From positions 148,710-212,709 of the forward strand of contig NZ_BOQN01000087.1 in NCBI RefSeq assembly GCF_018332695.1: a stretch of DNA of 64,000 nucleotides, read 5' to 3'. Below the pieces are notes generated by a model that was not told the origin of the DNA, did no database searches, and worked only from the letters and a program-made list of their open reading frames with translations. A program made the translations under genes and the position numbers. This document shows positions 32,364-41,536 of this stretch, piece after piece; position 1 is the stretch's first letter, and each line of letters starts with the position of its first letter. Origin of the DNA: Paractinoplanes toevensis. Lineage in GTDB: Bacteria > Actinomycetota > Actinomycetes > Mycobacteriales > Micromonosporaceae.

Positions 32364-33569
32364 ATGGATGAGATGGGGTACGACGAGCGGCGCTTGCGGC
32401 AATGGACGGCCGGTGTGGCCCGCGGGTTCTCCCGGCGGGACTTCCTGAAGCTCAGCGCCGCGGTCGGCGGGGTCGCGGTGCTGCCCGACGTCGCGGCGGC
32501 CGGCCCCATCCTCAAGCCGCTGCCGCCCGAGCTGTTCACCGTCTTCGGCACCAATGCCGAGATGCGCTGGTCGGCGATGCGTGACCAGGGCTTCCACGTG
32601 CCGATCGACCGGTTCTTCGTGCGCAACCACACCAGCACGCCGGTCATCGACGCCGCGGCGTGGCGGCTCGAGATCTTCGGCGCCGGGCTGCGCGGCGGGC
32701 CGGTCACTCTCAGCCTCGCCGACCTCAAGCGGTTCCCGGCCGAGACCCACTCGGTCGCGGTCGAGTGCGCCGGCAACGGCCGCAGTTACTACACCAAACA
32801 GCAGGGCCAGACCGTTTCCGGTACGGCGTGGGGGCTCGGCGCGGTGGGGGTGGCCCGCTGGCGGGGCGTACGCCTCGGGCACGTCCTGCGCCGGGCCGGT
32901 CTGAGCCGGCACGCCGTGGACGTGCAGCCCGAAGGCCTGGACCCGCACTACGTCACCGGCGGCGTCGACCTCGGCCCGGTGCGCCGCCCGATGCCGATCG
33001 GCAAGGCCCTGGACGACGTGCTGCTGGCCTACGAGATGAACGGCGAGCCGCTGCCGGCCGACCACGGCCACCCGGTGCGCGTGGTGGTGCCGCACTGGAT
33101 CGGCATCTCGTCGATCAAGTGGGTGGGCCGCATCGAGGTGTCCGCCGAGCCGCTCTTCTCCCCGTGGAACACCCAGTTCTACCGGCTGTTCGGCGAGGGC
33201 TACCCGGTCGACGGGCAGCCGTTCGACCGGCAGGTCGTCAAGAGCGCGTTCGAGCTGGACCCGGGCGCCACGTTCCCGGCCGGGGTGCGCACGACGCTGC
33301 GCGGCCGGTCCTGGTCGGCGAACGGCTCGATCCGCCGGGTCGAGGTGAGCACCGACGGCGGCGCGCACTGGCACCGGGCCCGGCCGTTCGGCCCGGCCGG
33401 CGGCGCGTGGCAGCGCTGGGAGCTCGACTGGACGCCGGCGGCCGGCCCGCACGAGCTGCTCGCCCGGGCCACCGACGTGCGCGGGAACACCCAGCCCGAC
33501 GTGGCCCGGCACAACGCCCTCGGCTACCTGTTCGACGCGGTGGTGCGGGTCCCGGTCAGCGCGGGCTGA
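32364..33569 (+). CDS. Tat-exported sulfite oxidase-like molybdopterin oxidoreductase
   Basis: 401-aa molybdenum enzyme of the sulfite oxidase family. The twin-arginine signal is SRRDFLK (23-29), followed by a hydrophobic segment. The molybdenum-ligating Cys is C135 in VECAGNGRS. Also present are the dimerisation/Mo-Co-like C-terminal domain (GRSWSANGSIRRVEVSTDGGAHW). It resembles MsrP/YedY and other periplasmic oxidoreductases, and would be folded with cofactor and exported. No partner heme protein is next to it. The 3' end overlaps the convergent hybrid kinase by 14 bp. Confidence 0.9.
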   Translation: MDEMGYDERRLRQWTAGVARGFSRRDFLKLSAAVGGVAVLPDVAAAGPILKPLPPELFTVFGTNAEMRWSAMRDQGFHVPIDRFFVRNHTSTPVIDAAAWRLEIFGAGLRGGPVTLSLADLKRFPAETHSVAVECAGNGRSYYTKQQGQTVSGTAWGLGAVGVARWRGVRLGHVLRRAGLSRHAVDVQPEGLDPHYVTGGVDLGPVRRPMPIGKALDDVLLAYEMNGEPLPADHGHPVRVVVPHWIGISSIKWVGRIEVSAEPLFSPWNTQFYRLFGEGYPVDGQPFDRQVVKSAFELDPGATFPAGVRTTLRGRSWSANGSIRRVEVSTDGGAHWHRARPFGPAGGAWQRWELDWTPAAGPHELLARATDVRGNTQPDVARHNALGYLFDAVVRVPVSAG

Positions 33570-36500
33570 CCAGGCCGCCGAGGATCGCGTCGATCGCGGA
33601 CAGCATCTCCCGGGTGCGGGGGCGCAGATCGGCGAGCGGCTCGACGGCCGCGTCCAGGTCGCCGGCGCGGGCGGCCTGTTCCAAGCGGTCGCACACGTCG
33701 GCCAGGTCGCGCGCGCCCAGGTTGGCGGCCACCCCCTTGAGCTGGTGGGCCTCCTCGCGCAGCCGGTCCGCGTCGTCCATCGCGACCGCCTGGACGATCT
33801 CCTCGACGTGGCCGGGTGCGTGCGCGCTGAGCTTGCTCAGCAACCCGCCCAGTTCGGCCGGGCCGAGCGCCGCCCCGGCTCCGCGGAGCAGGTCGAGGCG
33901 TTCCTGGATCTGCTCCCGTACGCCCTTGCGGGCCCACCGTTCCAGGGCCTTCGCGACCCCGGCCGGCATCAGCGGCTTGGCGATGTGGTCGTCCATCCCG
34001 GCCGTGAGGCAGCGTTCCCGGTCCTCCGGCAGGGCGCCCGCGGTCATCGCGATGATCGGCACGTGCCGCCCCTCCCCCTCGGCCCGGCGGATCGCGACCG
34101 TCGCCTCGTAGCCGTCCATCTCCGGCATCAGGCAGTCCATCAGGATGGCCTGGTAGTCCCGCCGGGCCGCCATCTCGACCGCCTCCCGGCCGTTGCCGGC
34201 CACGTCGGCGGTCCAGCCCAGGTTGGCCAGGATACCGAGGGCGACGGTCTGGTTGATGTCGTTGTCCTCGACCAGCAGCACGTGCCCGCCGCCCGGCGAC
34301 GGCTGCACCGCGGCGTCCTCGTCCGGGCGGGAGAGCAGTTCGGCGGGGTTCACGGCCGGCCACAGCGGCACGGTGAACCAGAACGTGCTGCCCTTGCCGG
34401 CCTCGCTGGTCAGGCCGATGTCGCCGCCGAGCACGCCGACGAGCTCGCGGCTGATGGCCAGGCCGAGGCCGGTGCCGCCGAAGCGCCGGGTGGTGCTCGC
34501 GTCGGCCTGGATGAACGGCTCGAACAGCCCGGCCTGCTGGTCGGCGTCGATGCCGATGCCGGTGTCGGACACCTCGAACCGCACCGGGACCCGGCCGGCC
34601 GGGAAGTCGCCGGTGGCCGGGGTGGCGGTGAGCGAGACCCGGCCGCGCGCGGTGAACTTCACCGCGTTGCCGGCCAGGTTGAGCAGCACCTGCCGCAGCT
34701 TGCCGGGGTCACCGCTGACCGGGGCGGCCAGGTCCGGGTGGCAGTGCGACGTGACGACCAGGGAGGTGGCGCCGGAGACGTCGGCGACCAGGCCGACCAC
34801 CTCGTCGAGCAGCCGCCCGATCTCGAAGTCGGCCCGTTCCAGCACGACCTTGCCGGCCTCCAGCTTGGAGAAGTCGAGCACGTCGTTGATCACCGACAGC
34901 AGGGCCACCCCGGCGTTGTTGATGCCCTGCGCGTAGCGGCGCTGGGTGTCGCCCAGCTCGGTGTTGAGCAGCAGGCCGGACAGCCCGATCACGCCGTTCA
35001 TCGGGGTGCGGATCTCGTGGCTCATCGACGCCAGGAACTGCGACTTCAGCCGGGCGGTCTCGACAGCCTGGTCGCGGGCCTGGGCGAGGGCCTGCTCGGT
35101 CTGCCGGCGGGCGGTGATGTCGCGGGCGAACGCGTGGAACGTGGAACGGTCGTCGCGGCGGACCCGCCACATGGTCAGCTCGATCGGCAGGTGGGTGCCG
35201 TCGGCGCGGACGGCGGCCATCTCGGTGGGCCGGTCGAGCAGCCAGTCCCAGCGTCCTTCGAGGACCCGGCCGAGGGCGGCGCCGTAACGCCGGGGCAGGA
35301 TCGTGTCCACCACGTGCCGGCCCAGCACCTGGGCCCGGGTCCAGCCGAAGACCTGCTCGGACTGCCGGTTCCACTCGGTGATCAGGCCGCGGTAGTCCAT
35401 GCTGATGAACGGGTCGCTGGCCGCCGTCATGATCATCTGGAACTGCTCGCGCTCGAACCGCAGGCGCTGCTCGGCCTCCACCTCGGCGGTGATGTCGTGC
35501 GAGATGGTGGAGGCGCCCACGATCGTCCCGCTCGGGTCGCGGATCGGCGCCATGCTCAGCGACACGTAGATGGTGGTGCCGTCCTGGCGTACCCGCCGGG
35601 TCTCGTGGTGTTTGATCAGTTCCCCGGATCGCACTCGGGCGAGCAGCCGGCGTTCCTCGTCGGGCCGGTCGGCCGGCAGGATGACCGTGACGTCCCGGCC
35701 GATCATCTCCTGCGCGGTGTAACCGTAGAGGCGGGCCGCGCCCGGGTTCCAGGTGAGGATGGTGCCGTCCAGGGTCTTGGAGACGATGGCGTCGCTGGAG
35801 GCGGCCACGATGCCGGCCAGCTGCGCGTCCGACTGGGCCTGCGCGATCCGGTCGGTGACGTCCTGCACGGTGGCGAACACGACCGTGCCGCCCTCGCCGT
35901 CCAGCGCGGCCAGGCTGATCTCGACCGGGCATTCGGTGCCGTCGCCGCACAGCGCGGTCAGCCGCAGCCCTTCGCCCATCTTGCGCGGGACCGGCGCGGC
36001 CAGGTAGTCGCGGCGCATCTGCCGGTGCCGGTCCCGTTGCGTCGCGGGGATCAGCGTCTCGACCGGCATCCCGATCAGCTGCTCCCGGCGGTAGCGGAAG
36101 ACCTGCACGGCGCGCGCGTTCGCGAGCATGATGACGCCGTCGGAGTCCACGCAGATCATCGCCTCCGGCGAGGCGTCGAGCAGGGCCTTGAACTTACCCT
36201 CGGCGATCCGCAACTGGGTGATCTCGGTGGTCACCCCGCAGACGGCGTACGCCTCACCGCGGTCGTCCCGAAGCGCGAAGACGGTGGTCACGAACGTGCG
36301 GCTGCCGCTCTCGACCTCGAACACCAGCGGTTCCTCGGAGCCCACCACGAGCCGGTCCCGGCGCTCGATCTCGGCCATCTTCTCCTCGGTGTGGATCTCC
36401 CGGTCCAGCCGGCCGGCGGCGGTGCCCGGCGCGATGCCGTACATCTGCTCGAAGGCGGCACTGGCCATCCGGTAGCGGCCGTCGAGGCCCTTGATGAAGA

Positions 36501-37335
36501 ACGCGGTCGGGGTGTGCCGCATGATCGTCTCGAGCTGGGCGTGCCGGCCCAGCTCGACCCGGGCGGCGCTGTCGGCCGCCTCCATCCGGGCCGCGCGGGA
36601 ACCGGTCACCAGGCTGACGATCACGACCAGGGCCACGTTCACGGCGACCAGGACGGCACCCCGCTCGCCCGCGTCCACCAGCCAGCCGGCCACCGGCAGC
36701 GCGATCATCGCGGCGGCCAGCATGCGCCGGGTCATCATGGCGCTGACCGTGCGGTCGCCGAGCACCCAGACCAGGCCGGTGCCGGCCGGGGCGGGCAGCA
36801 GCGCGGCCGCCGCCGCGATCACCGCGATCGCGGTGCCGAGCGGCAGGCTGCGGTAGCCGGGCAGGGCGGGCGCCTGCAGCAGCACGCTGTAGACGGTGAG
36901 TACGCCGATCACGCCGGCGCAGATCGCGGCGCCCTGCCCGGTGGCGACCGCGCGCGGCCGGTCACTGCCGAGCAGCTCGACCTGGGCCGCCGCGAGCAGC
37001 AGGAACGCGGCGACCGCGGTGGGCGAGAGGTCCAGTCCGGCCTGCGTTCCCGGTGCTGTCCCGGCCAGCGCCGACCCGATGGCGACCGCGGCGGCCAGCA
37101 GCGGCAGCGCGGTGGCTTTGCGGCGGCGCGGCCCGGTGAACCGGGCGTGGCCGATCGCGCCCGCGCCGAGCAGCAGCAGGCAGAGCGCGGCGGCACCCGG
37201 CCCGCTCTCCTGCTTCAGGGCCGCGAAGATCAGCAGCCCGGCACCGAACACCCCGGTGAGGGCACCCATCGACTGCGAGAAGATCGTTCCGAGCCGGGAG
37301 GCCGGCCGGTCGGCGGCGCCCGGAACGAGAGACAT
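33556..37335 (-). CDS. Hybrid sensor histidine kinase with PAS repeats, REC and Hpt
   Basis: 1259-aa membrane kinase. The N-terminal 250 residues have about seven to eight hydrophobic helices. PAS domains follow (four recognisable, including AFFIKGLDGRYRMASAAFEQMYG, ASPEAMICVDSDGVIMLANARAVQVF and AASDAIVSKTLDGTILTWNPGA). HisKA is at about residue 773 (SMSHEIRTPMNG), HATPase has GGTGLGLAISRE, REC has a phospho-Asp at about 1065 (LMDCLMPEMDG), and Hpt has the His in HQLKGVAANLG. A complete phosphorelay in one chain. The gene is divergent from a second hybrid kinase. Confidence 0.92.
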   Translation of the reverse strand: MSLVPGAADRPASRLGTIFSQSMGALTGVFGAGLLIFAALKQESGPGAAALCLLLLGAGAIGHARFTGPRRRKATALPLLAAAVAIGSALAGTAPGTQAGLDLSPTAVAAFLLLAAAQVELLGSDRPRAVATGQGAAICAGVIGVLTVYSVLLQAPALPGYRSLPLGTAIAVIAAAAALLPAPAGTGLVWVLGDRTVSAMMTRRMLAAAMIALPVAGWLVDAGERGAVLVAVNVALVVIVSLVTGSRAARMEAADSAARVELGRHAQLETIMRHTPTAFFIKGLDGRYRMASAAFEQMYGIAPGTAAGRLDREIHTEEKMAEIERRDRLVVGSEEPLVFEVESGSRTFVTTVFALRDDRGEAYAVCGVTTEITQLRIAEGKFKALLDASPEAMICVDSDGVIMLANARAVQVFRYRREQLIGMPVETLIPATQRDRHRQMRRDYLAAPVPRKMGEGLRLTALCGDGTECPVEISLAALDGEGGTVVFATVQDVTDRIAQAQSDAQLAGIVAASSDAIVSKTLDGTILTWNPGAARLYGYTAQEMIGRDVTVILPADRPDEERRLLARVRSGELIKHHETRRVRQDGTTIYVSLSMAPIRDPSGTIVGASTISHDITAEVEAEQRLRFEREQFQMIMTAASDPFISMDYRGLITEWNRQSEQVFGWTRAQVLGRHVVDTILPRRYGAALGRVLEGRWDWLLDRPTEMAAVRADGTHLPIELTMWRVRRDDRSTFHAFARDITARRQTEQALAQARDQAVETARLKSQFLASMSHEIRTPMNGVIGLSGLLLNTELGDTQRRYAQGINNAGVALLSVINDVLDFSKLEAGKVVLERADFEIGRLLDEVVGLVADVSGATSLVVTSHCHPDLAAPVSGDPGKLRQVLLNLAGNAVKFTARGRVSLTATPATGDFPAGRVPVRFEVSDTGIGIDADQQAGLFEPFIQADASTTRRFGGTGLGLAISRELVGVLGGDIGLTSEAGKGSTFWFTVPLWPAVNPAELLSRPDEDAAVQPSPGGGHVLLVEDNDINQTVALGILANLGWTADVAGNGREAVEMAARRDYQAILMDCLMPEMDGYEATVAIRRAEGEGRHVPIIAMTAGALPEDRERCLTAGMDDHIAKPLMPAGVAKALERWARKGVREQIQERLDLLRGAGAALGPAELGGLLSKLSAHAPGHVEEIVQAVAMDDADRLREEAHQLKGVAANLGARDLADVCDRLEQAARAGDLDAAVEPLADLRPRTREMLSAIDAILGGLVSPR

Positions 37336-37410
37336 ATATCCGGAATATCACCTTCGGACGGTGTTTGCGACGGTAACTTCCCAGGAGAGCGATCTTCGGG
37401 AGGGGATGCG

Positions 37411-39435
37411 GTGGCGACCGTGCTTGTCGTGGACGATGTGGCGGCGAACCGGGAACTGATGGCCATGCTGCTCGGCTACCGCGGCCACGAGGTCATCGAG
37501 GCGTGCGACGGCGCCGACGCCCTCGCCCTCGCCCAGAGCCGGCACCCCGACGTGGTCGTCTCGGACGTGCTGATGCCCGGCATCGACGGCCTGGAGATGG
37601 TGCACCGCCTGCGCAACGCGCCCGACGAGCAGGCCGCGCACGTCCCGGTGATCTTCTACACGGCCAACTACCTCGAACCGGAGACCCGGCCGATCGCCGA
37701 GGCGTGCGGCGTCTCCCAGGTGGTGCTGCGCAGCGCCGACCCGCGCGAGCTGCTCGACGCGGTCGAGGTGGCCCTGCGCAACGGCCCGGTCGAGATCACC
37801 CCACGGCCGGCCGACGAGTTCGCCGCCGTGCACGCGCGCGCCATCAACGCGAAGCTGGTGGAGAAGGTCCGGGCGCTGCGGCACACCGAACGCCGCTTCG
37901 AGGCGATGGCCGCGTCCTCCCCGGTGGGCATCGTGCTGCTGGACGCCGACGGGGACGCCACCTACGTCAACCCGCGCCTCTCCGCGATCGCCGGCGACCA
38001 GGCCGACCGGCTGCTCGGGCGCGGCTGGCTGAACCTGCTCGACCCGGAGACCCACGACGAGGCCCTGGCCGTGGTGCACGCCGGTGCCGCCGAGGCGGTC
38101 GAGCACCGCTACCGCGCCCGGATCGTCCGCCCCGACGGGGAGGCGCGCTGGCTGCGCGTACACCTGCGGCCCGTCCGGGACGCCGAGGCCGAGCTGTCCG
38201 GTGCCGTGGTGATGGTCGACGACATCACCGACGTGGTCGCGGCCGAGGAGCGGGCCGGCTGGGAGGTGCGCCAGCGGCAGGCCGAGGCGCGCCGCCGCGA
38301 CGCCGAACGCCTGGACAGCCTGCGCCGGATGGCCGGCGGCATGGCTCACGACTTCAACAACCTGCTCGGCGCGATGCTCGGCTTCCTGACCCTGGCCATC
38401 GAGCAGATCACCGACGAGATCGAGGCCGGCCGGCTGGCCCGCACCACCGGCGAGGCCCTGCTGGACGACCTGAGCCAGGTCACCAAGGGCGGCGAGCGGG
38501 CCACCAAGCTCACCGAGCAGCTCCTGGCGTTCGGCCGCCGGGAGATCAGCCAGCCGGAACTGGTCGACCTGGACGCGTTTCTGGCCAACGCGGCCGGCGG
38601 CCTGGCCGAGGCGGCCGGCGCCGGCATCAAACTGGACCTGCGCCCGGGCGACGTCCCGCCGGTGCGGATCGATCCGAAACTGCTCGACCGGCTGCTGAAC
38701 ATCCTGGTGCACAACGCCCGCGACGCCATGCCGGACGGCGGCACCATCACCGTCACCAGCGGCCGCTCGGCCCACGGCCAGGCCACCATCACGGTGGCCG
38801 ACGACGGCCGCGGCATGCCGCCCGACGTGCTGGCCCGCGCGTTCGAGCCGTTCTTCTCCACCAAGGCCGGCAGCCGCACCGCCGGCCTCGGCCTGGCCAC
38901 CGCCCACGGCGTGGTCAGCCAGGCCGGCGGCGACCTGACCCTGGACTCCGAGGTGGGCCGCGGCACCACGGTGCTGATCCGGCTCCCGGCCGCCGAGAAC
39001 GCGCCGGTCCGCGCGCGGGAGACCGCCGCACCGGTCACCCCGGCGATCCCGCAGCCGGCCAACGGCGACCTGACCGTCCTGCTGGTCGACGACGAGAAGG
39101 ACCTGCGCGAGGTGACCGCCCGGTTCATCGCGAAGGCCGGTTACCGGGTGCTGACCGCCGGGAGCGGCGCCGAAGCCCTGATCGTGGCCGCGCGGCACCA
39201 CGACCCGATCCACTGCCTGGTCACCGATGTGGTGATGCCCGGCATGGACGGCCGCCAGCTGGCCCACCGTTTCCTCACCGACCGCCCCGACACCAAGGTC
39301 ATCTTCATTTCCGGGTACGCCGAGGCGCTCATCGACGAGAACGGCCGCTCCCTCGAACCGGGGCGGACGATCCTGGCCAAGCCGTTCAGCAGCGCCGAGC
39401 TCATCGGGGCACTGAAGGCGGCGCTGGCGGGATGA
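37411..39435 (+). CDS. Cytosolic hybrid histidine kinase (REC-PAS-HisKA-HATPase-REC)
   Basis: 674-aa kinase. The N-terminal receiver has D52 (VVVSDVLMPGIDG), but the usual Lys at the KP position is replaced (VVLRSADP). The PAS is about 140-260, then HisKA with GMAHDFNNLLGAMLG (NtrB-type His), HATPase with DDGRGMP and AGLGLATAHG, and a C-terminal receiver with LVTDVVMPGMDG and the conserved Lys (LAKPFS). GTG at 37411 is preceded by GGGAGGGG. It is divergent from the membrane hybrid kinase, and lacks a membrane segment. Confidence 0.9.
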   Translation: MATVLVVDDVAANRELMAMLLGYRGHEVIEACDGADALALAQSRHPDVVVSDVLMPGIDGLEMVHRLRNAPDEQAAHVPVIFYTANYLEPETRPIAEACGVSQVVLRSADPRELLDAVEVALRNGPVEITPRPADEFAAVHARAINAKLVEKVRALRHTERRFEAMAASSPVGIVLLDADGDATYVNPRLSAIAGDQADRLLGRGWLNLLDPETHDEALAVVHAGAAEAVEHRYRARIVRPDGEARWLRVHLRPVRDAEAELSGAVVMVDDITDVVAAEERAGWEVRQRQAEARRRDAERLDSLRRMAGGMAHDFNNLLGAMLGFLTLAIEQITDEIEAGRLARTTGEALLDDLSQVTKGGERATKLTEQLLAFGRREISQPELVDLDAFLANAAGGLAEAAGAGIKLDLRPGDVPPVRIDPKLLDRLLNILVHNARDAMPDGGTITVTSGRSAHGQATITVADDGRGMPPDVLARAFEPFFSTKAGSRTAGLGLATAHGVVSQAGGDLTLDSEVGRGTTVLIRLPAAENAPVRARETAAPVTPAIPQPANGDLTVLLVDDEKDLREVTARFIAKAGYRVLTAGSGAEALIVAARHHDPIHCLVTDVVMPGMDGRQLAHRFLTDRPDTKVIFISGYAEALIDENGRSLEPGRTILAKPFSSAELIGALKAALAG

Positions 39436-39988
39436 GCACGGCGAGCATCGCCGCGACGGTGCCGACGTACGCCTCGTTGTCGACCGTCTCGTCCCACACG
39501 GTCTGCACCAGCAGGCCCTGGTAGAGCGCGATCAGGATGCGGGCCAGCGCGTCCGGGTCGAAACCCGGCGCCAGCTGCTCGATCAGGGCCGCCACCGCCG
39601 CACGCGGACCATCGACGTTGCGCCGGGACAGCTCCCGCACCCGCGGGTTGCGCACCGCCTCGGCCCAGATCTGCACGCTGAGCCGCAACCGCTCGGCCGA
39701 CTCCGGCGCGCCCACCGACCGCAGGTAGTCCAGGTAGGCGGCGACCCGCTGGTCGGCCGGGCCGGTGGCGAACACCTGCCGCTGGTCGTGCCACTCGGCG
39801 ACGATCGCGGCGATCACGTCGTCCTTGCCCGCGAAGTAGCGGTAGACCAGGCCGGCACTGATCCCCGACTCCCGGACGATGTCTTGCATGGACGTACGGT
39901 GGAAGCCGTCCCGGGCGAAGCAGGCGGCCGCCGCGTCCAGGATCTGCCGCCGGCGGGCGGCCAGGTATTCGTCGCTGACCTTGGGCAT
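39401..39988 (-). CDS. TetR-family transcriptional regulator
   Basis: 195-aa regulator. N-terminal helix-turn-helix: RRRQILDAAAACFARDGFHRTSMQDIVRESGISAGLVYRYFAGKDDVI. The C-terminal region is helical ligand-binding. ATG at 39988 overlaps the methyltransferase stop by 1 bp, so it is expressed with it. A TetR-type dyad occurs upstream of that methyltransferase. The 3' end overlaps the hybrid kinase end (35 bp, convergent). Ligand unknown. Confidence 0.88.
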   Translation of the reverse strand: MPKVSDEYLAARRRQILDAAAACFARDGFHRTSMQDIVRESGISAGLVYRYFAGKDDVIAAIVAEWHDQRQVFATGPADQRVAAYLDYLRSVGAPESAERLRLSVQIWAEAVRNPRVRELSRRNVDGPRAAVAALIEQLAPGFDPDALARILIALYQGLLVQTVWDETVDNEAYVGTVAAMLAVLIPPAPPSVPR

Positions 39989-40857
39989 TACTGGATCTCC
40001 GCCGCCGCGACCCGGTAGAAGGTGGCCGCCTCCTCGTGCCGCCCGAGCGGCTCGAGATAGCGATCGGCGGCCTCCCGGGTGGACATGTCGAGGGCCAGCC
40101 GCATGCCCCGCTCGGCAAGATAGCCACCGAGGCGGGCCGGGTCGAAGCCGAACGTCCACGGCTCGCCCTGGCGCCGCACCGCTTCCGGCCACGGCCCGGC
40201 GTCGATCGCGCCGTCCAGCACCCGCCGGTCGACGTAGGTGAGGATGAGCCGGCTGCCGGTGGCGGTCAGGTCCGCGATCCGGCGCAGGGTGGCGTCGACG
40301 GCCGGCGCGGTCAGGTAGTTGGTGACGCCCTCCCAGACCACGACGGTCGGCTCCAGCGCCGCGAAACCGTTGCGCAGCAGGGCTTCGCCAAGATCTTCAA
40401 CCAGCAGATCCACCGGTACGAAGTGGACGTGCCGCCGCCGCTCGGGTCGCACCGCGCCCCGGATCAACCGGCGCTTCACCGCCTGGGTGGCAGGATGGTC
40501 GGCCTCGAACACGGCGACCCGATCGATCCCGGGCAGCCGGTAGGCGCGACTGTCGTAACCGGCCCCGAGCAGCAGCACCTGCCGCGCTCCCCCGGCGAGA
40601 GCCTCGCCGACCAGATCGTCGATGAGCCGGGTGCGCGCCACCGCCGAGGGCCGCGGCCCCGGCCAGCGCGAGTCGATGAACCGCGAGAGCCGCAGCCCGA
40701 CCGGCCGCACCCGCGCGGCCCGGGCGAGCAGCCGATAGCCCCCACCGAGGAACCGCACCGCGAGCGGGTCGTCGAACACCCGGTCGTGCCCGCGCGCCGT
40801 CTCCAGCGCCCGGAACAGGGCCACTTGCTGCGCGGTGCGGCTCGCCTTGTTCTGCAC
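39988..40857 (-). CDS. SAM-dependent methyltransferase, TIGR00027/leucine carboxyl methyltransferase-like
   Basis: 289-aa class I methyltransferase. The hallmark is RTRLIDDLVGEALAGGARQVLLLGAGYDSRAYRL, then VFEADHPATQAVKRR and WEGVTNYLTAPAVDATLRRIADL, the pattern of the actinobacterial O-methyltransferase family (PF04072-like). GTG start at 40857. It is directly followed by the TetR gene with a stop-start overlap, and a TetR-type palindrome is upstream, so the two are probably co-regulated. It may methylate a carboxyl or hydroxyl group. Substrate unknown. Confidence 0.87.
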   Translation of the reverse strand: MQNKASRTAQQVALFRALETARGHDRVFDDPLAVRFLGGGYRLLARAARVRPVGLRLSRFIDSRWPGPRPSAVARTRLIDDLVGEALAGGARQVLLLGAGYDSRAYRLPGIDRVAVFEADHPATQAVKRRLIRGAVRPERRRHVHFVPVDLLVEDLGEALLRNGFAALEPTVVVWEGVTNYLTAPAVDATLRRIADLTATGSRLILTYVDRRVLDGAIDAGPWPEAVRRQGEPWTFGFDPARLGGYLAERGMRLALDMSTREAADRYLEPLGRHEEAATFYRVAAAEIQ

Positions 40858-40870
40858 AAGCCCGACAATA

Positions 40871-40886
40871 ATGAACGAGCGTCCAT
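40871..40886. promoter_or_regulatory. Candidate TetR operator upstream of the methyltransferase-tetR unit
   Basis: ATGaACGagCGTcCAT is an imperfect 16-bp dyad with 6 of 8 base pairs matching. It lies 14 bp upstream of the GTG of the methyltransferase, where a TetR repressor would block transcription. A self-regulated operon is the inference. Confidence 0.5.
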
Positions 40887-40911
40887 TTTTCCAGGCCGGC
40901 TCTACCCTCGG

Positions 40912-41484
40912 CTAGGCGCTGGCCCGCACGCTGGTCGGGAACAGCGTCGTGCACCAGTTGCCGGGACTGATCCCCTGGCAGTACGCGCTGTGGCCGCTGT
41001 TCTGTCGCGCGTAGACCTTGAAGTTCTCATTGCCGTTGCAGTTGACCCAGTTGTAGATCGTGGCCATCCGGTCGCTGCTGTTGTACCAGGACTTGGTCTT
41101 GTTGTTGTAGGCCGAGGCCAGGTTCCAGCAGTGCGCCACCCCGTTCTCGGTGTGGCTGTAGATGTCGTTCATCTTCAGGGCCCACAGCGTTCCGTCCTGC
41201 AGGTCCCCCTCCCACAGGCAGAGGTAGTCCAGGCTGGGACAGGACGCGGCCGCCACTCGCACCTCGGTGACCGACCTGCTGACGGCCTGGTCCACCTTCT
41301 CCATGGTCACGAGCTCACCGGAGGGCAGCAGCTGCAGCCACTGCTCGCCGACGGCCGCGCTCGCCTGGTTGAGTTGCGTGGGACGGGCGGCCTCGAGGGG
41401 TGCCGCCTGGGCGAGGGGCGTTCCGATCCCGAAGGCAAGCGTGAAGGCCGCGGCCGCGGCGAGTATCCGGAGGGTACGGTTCAT
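40912..41484 (-). CDS. Secreted peptidase inhibitor I36-like protein
   Basis: 190-aa extracellular protein. The N-terminus MNRTLRILAAAAAFTLAFGIGTPLAQAAP is a clear Sec signal peptide with an AQA cleavage site. The mature C-terminal half has CPSLDYLCLWEGDLQDGTLW and HCWNLASAYNNKTKSWYNSSD with several Cys, consistent with the streptomycete peptidase inhibitor I36 (beta/gamma-crystallin-like) family. It should be secreted. Its role in protease inhibition is only inferred. It lies upstream of the methyltransferase on the same strand. Confidence 0.83.
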   Translation of the reverse strand: MNRTLRILAAAAAFTLAFGIGTPLAQAAPLEAARPTQLNQASAAVGEQWLQLLPSGELVTMEKVDQAVSRSVTEVRVAAASCPSLDYLCLWEGDLQDGTLWALKMNDIYSHTENGVAHCWNLASAYNNKTKSWYNSSDRMATIYNWVNCNGNENFKVYARQNSGHSAYCQGISPGNWCTTLFPTSVRASA

Positions 41485-41536
41485 GATGTCTCCCCGTGAA
41501 GATCAAGTAGGACGCGCCGATCGTAGGGGAGATCCG

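Noticed and set aside
33745..39435. Very long open frame (almost 1900 codons) on the plus strand across both hybrid kinases
   Set aside because: The part before 37411 is antisense to the membrane kinase, with Gly/Arg/Gln-rich low-complexity translation. Only the last 674 codons match a real family.
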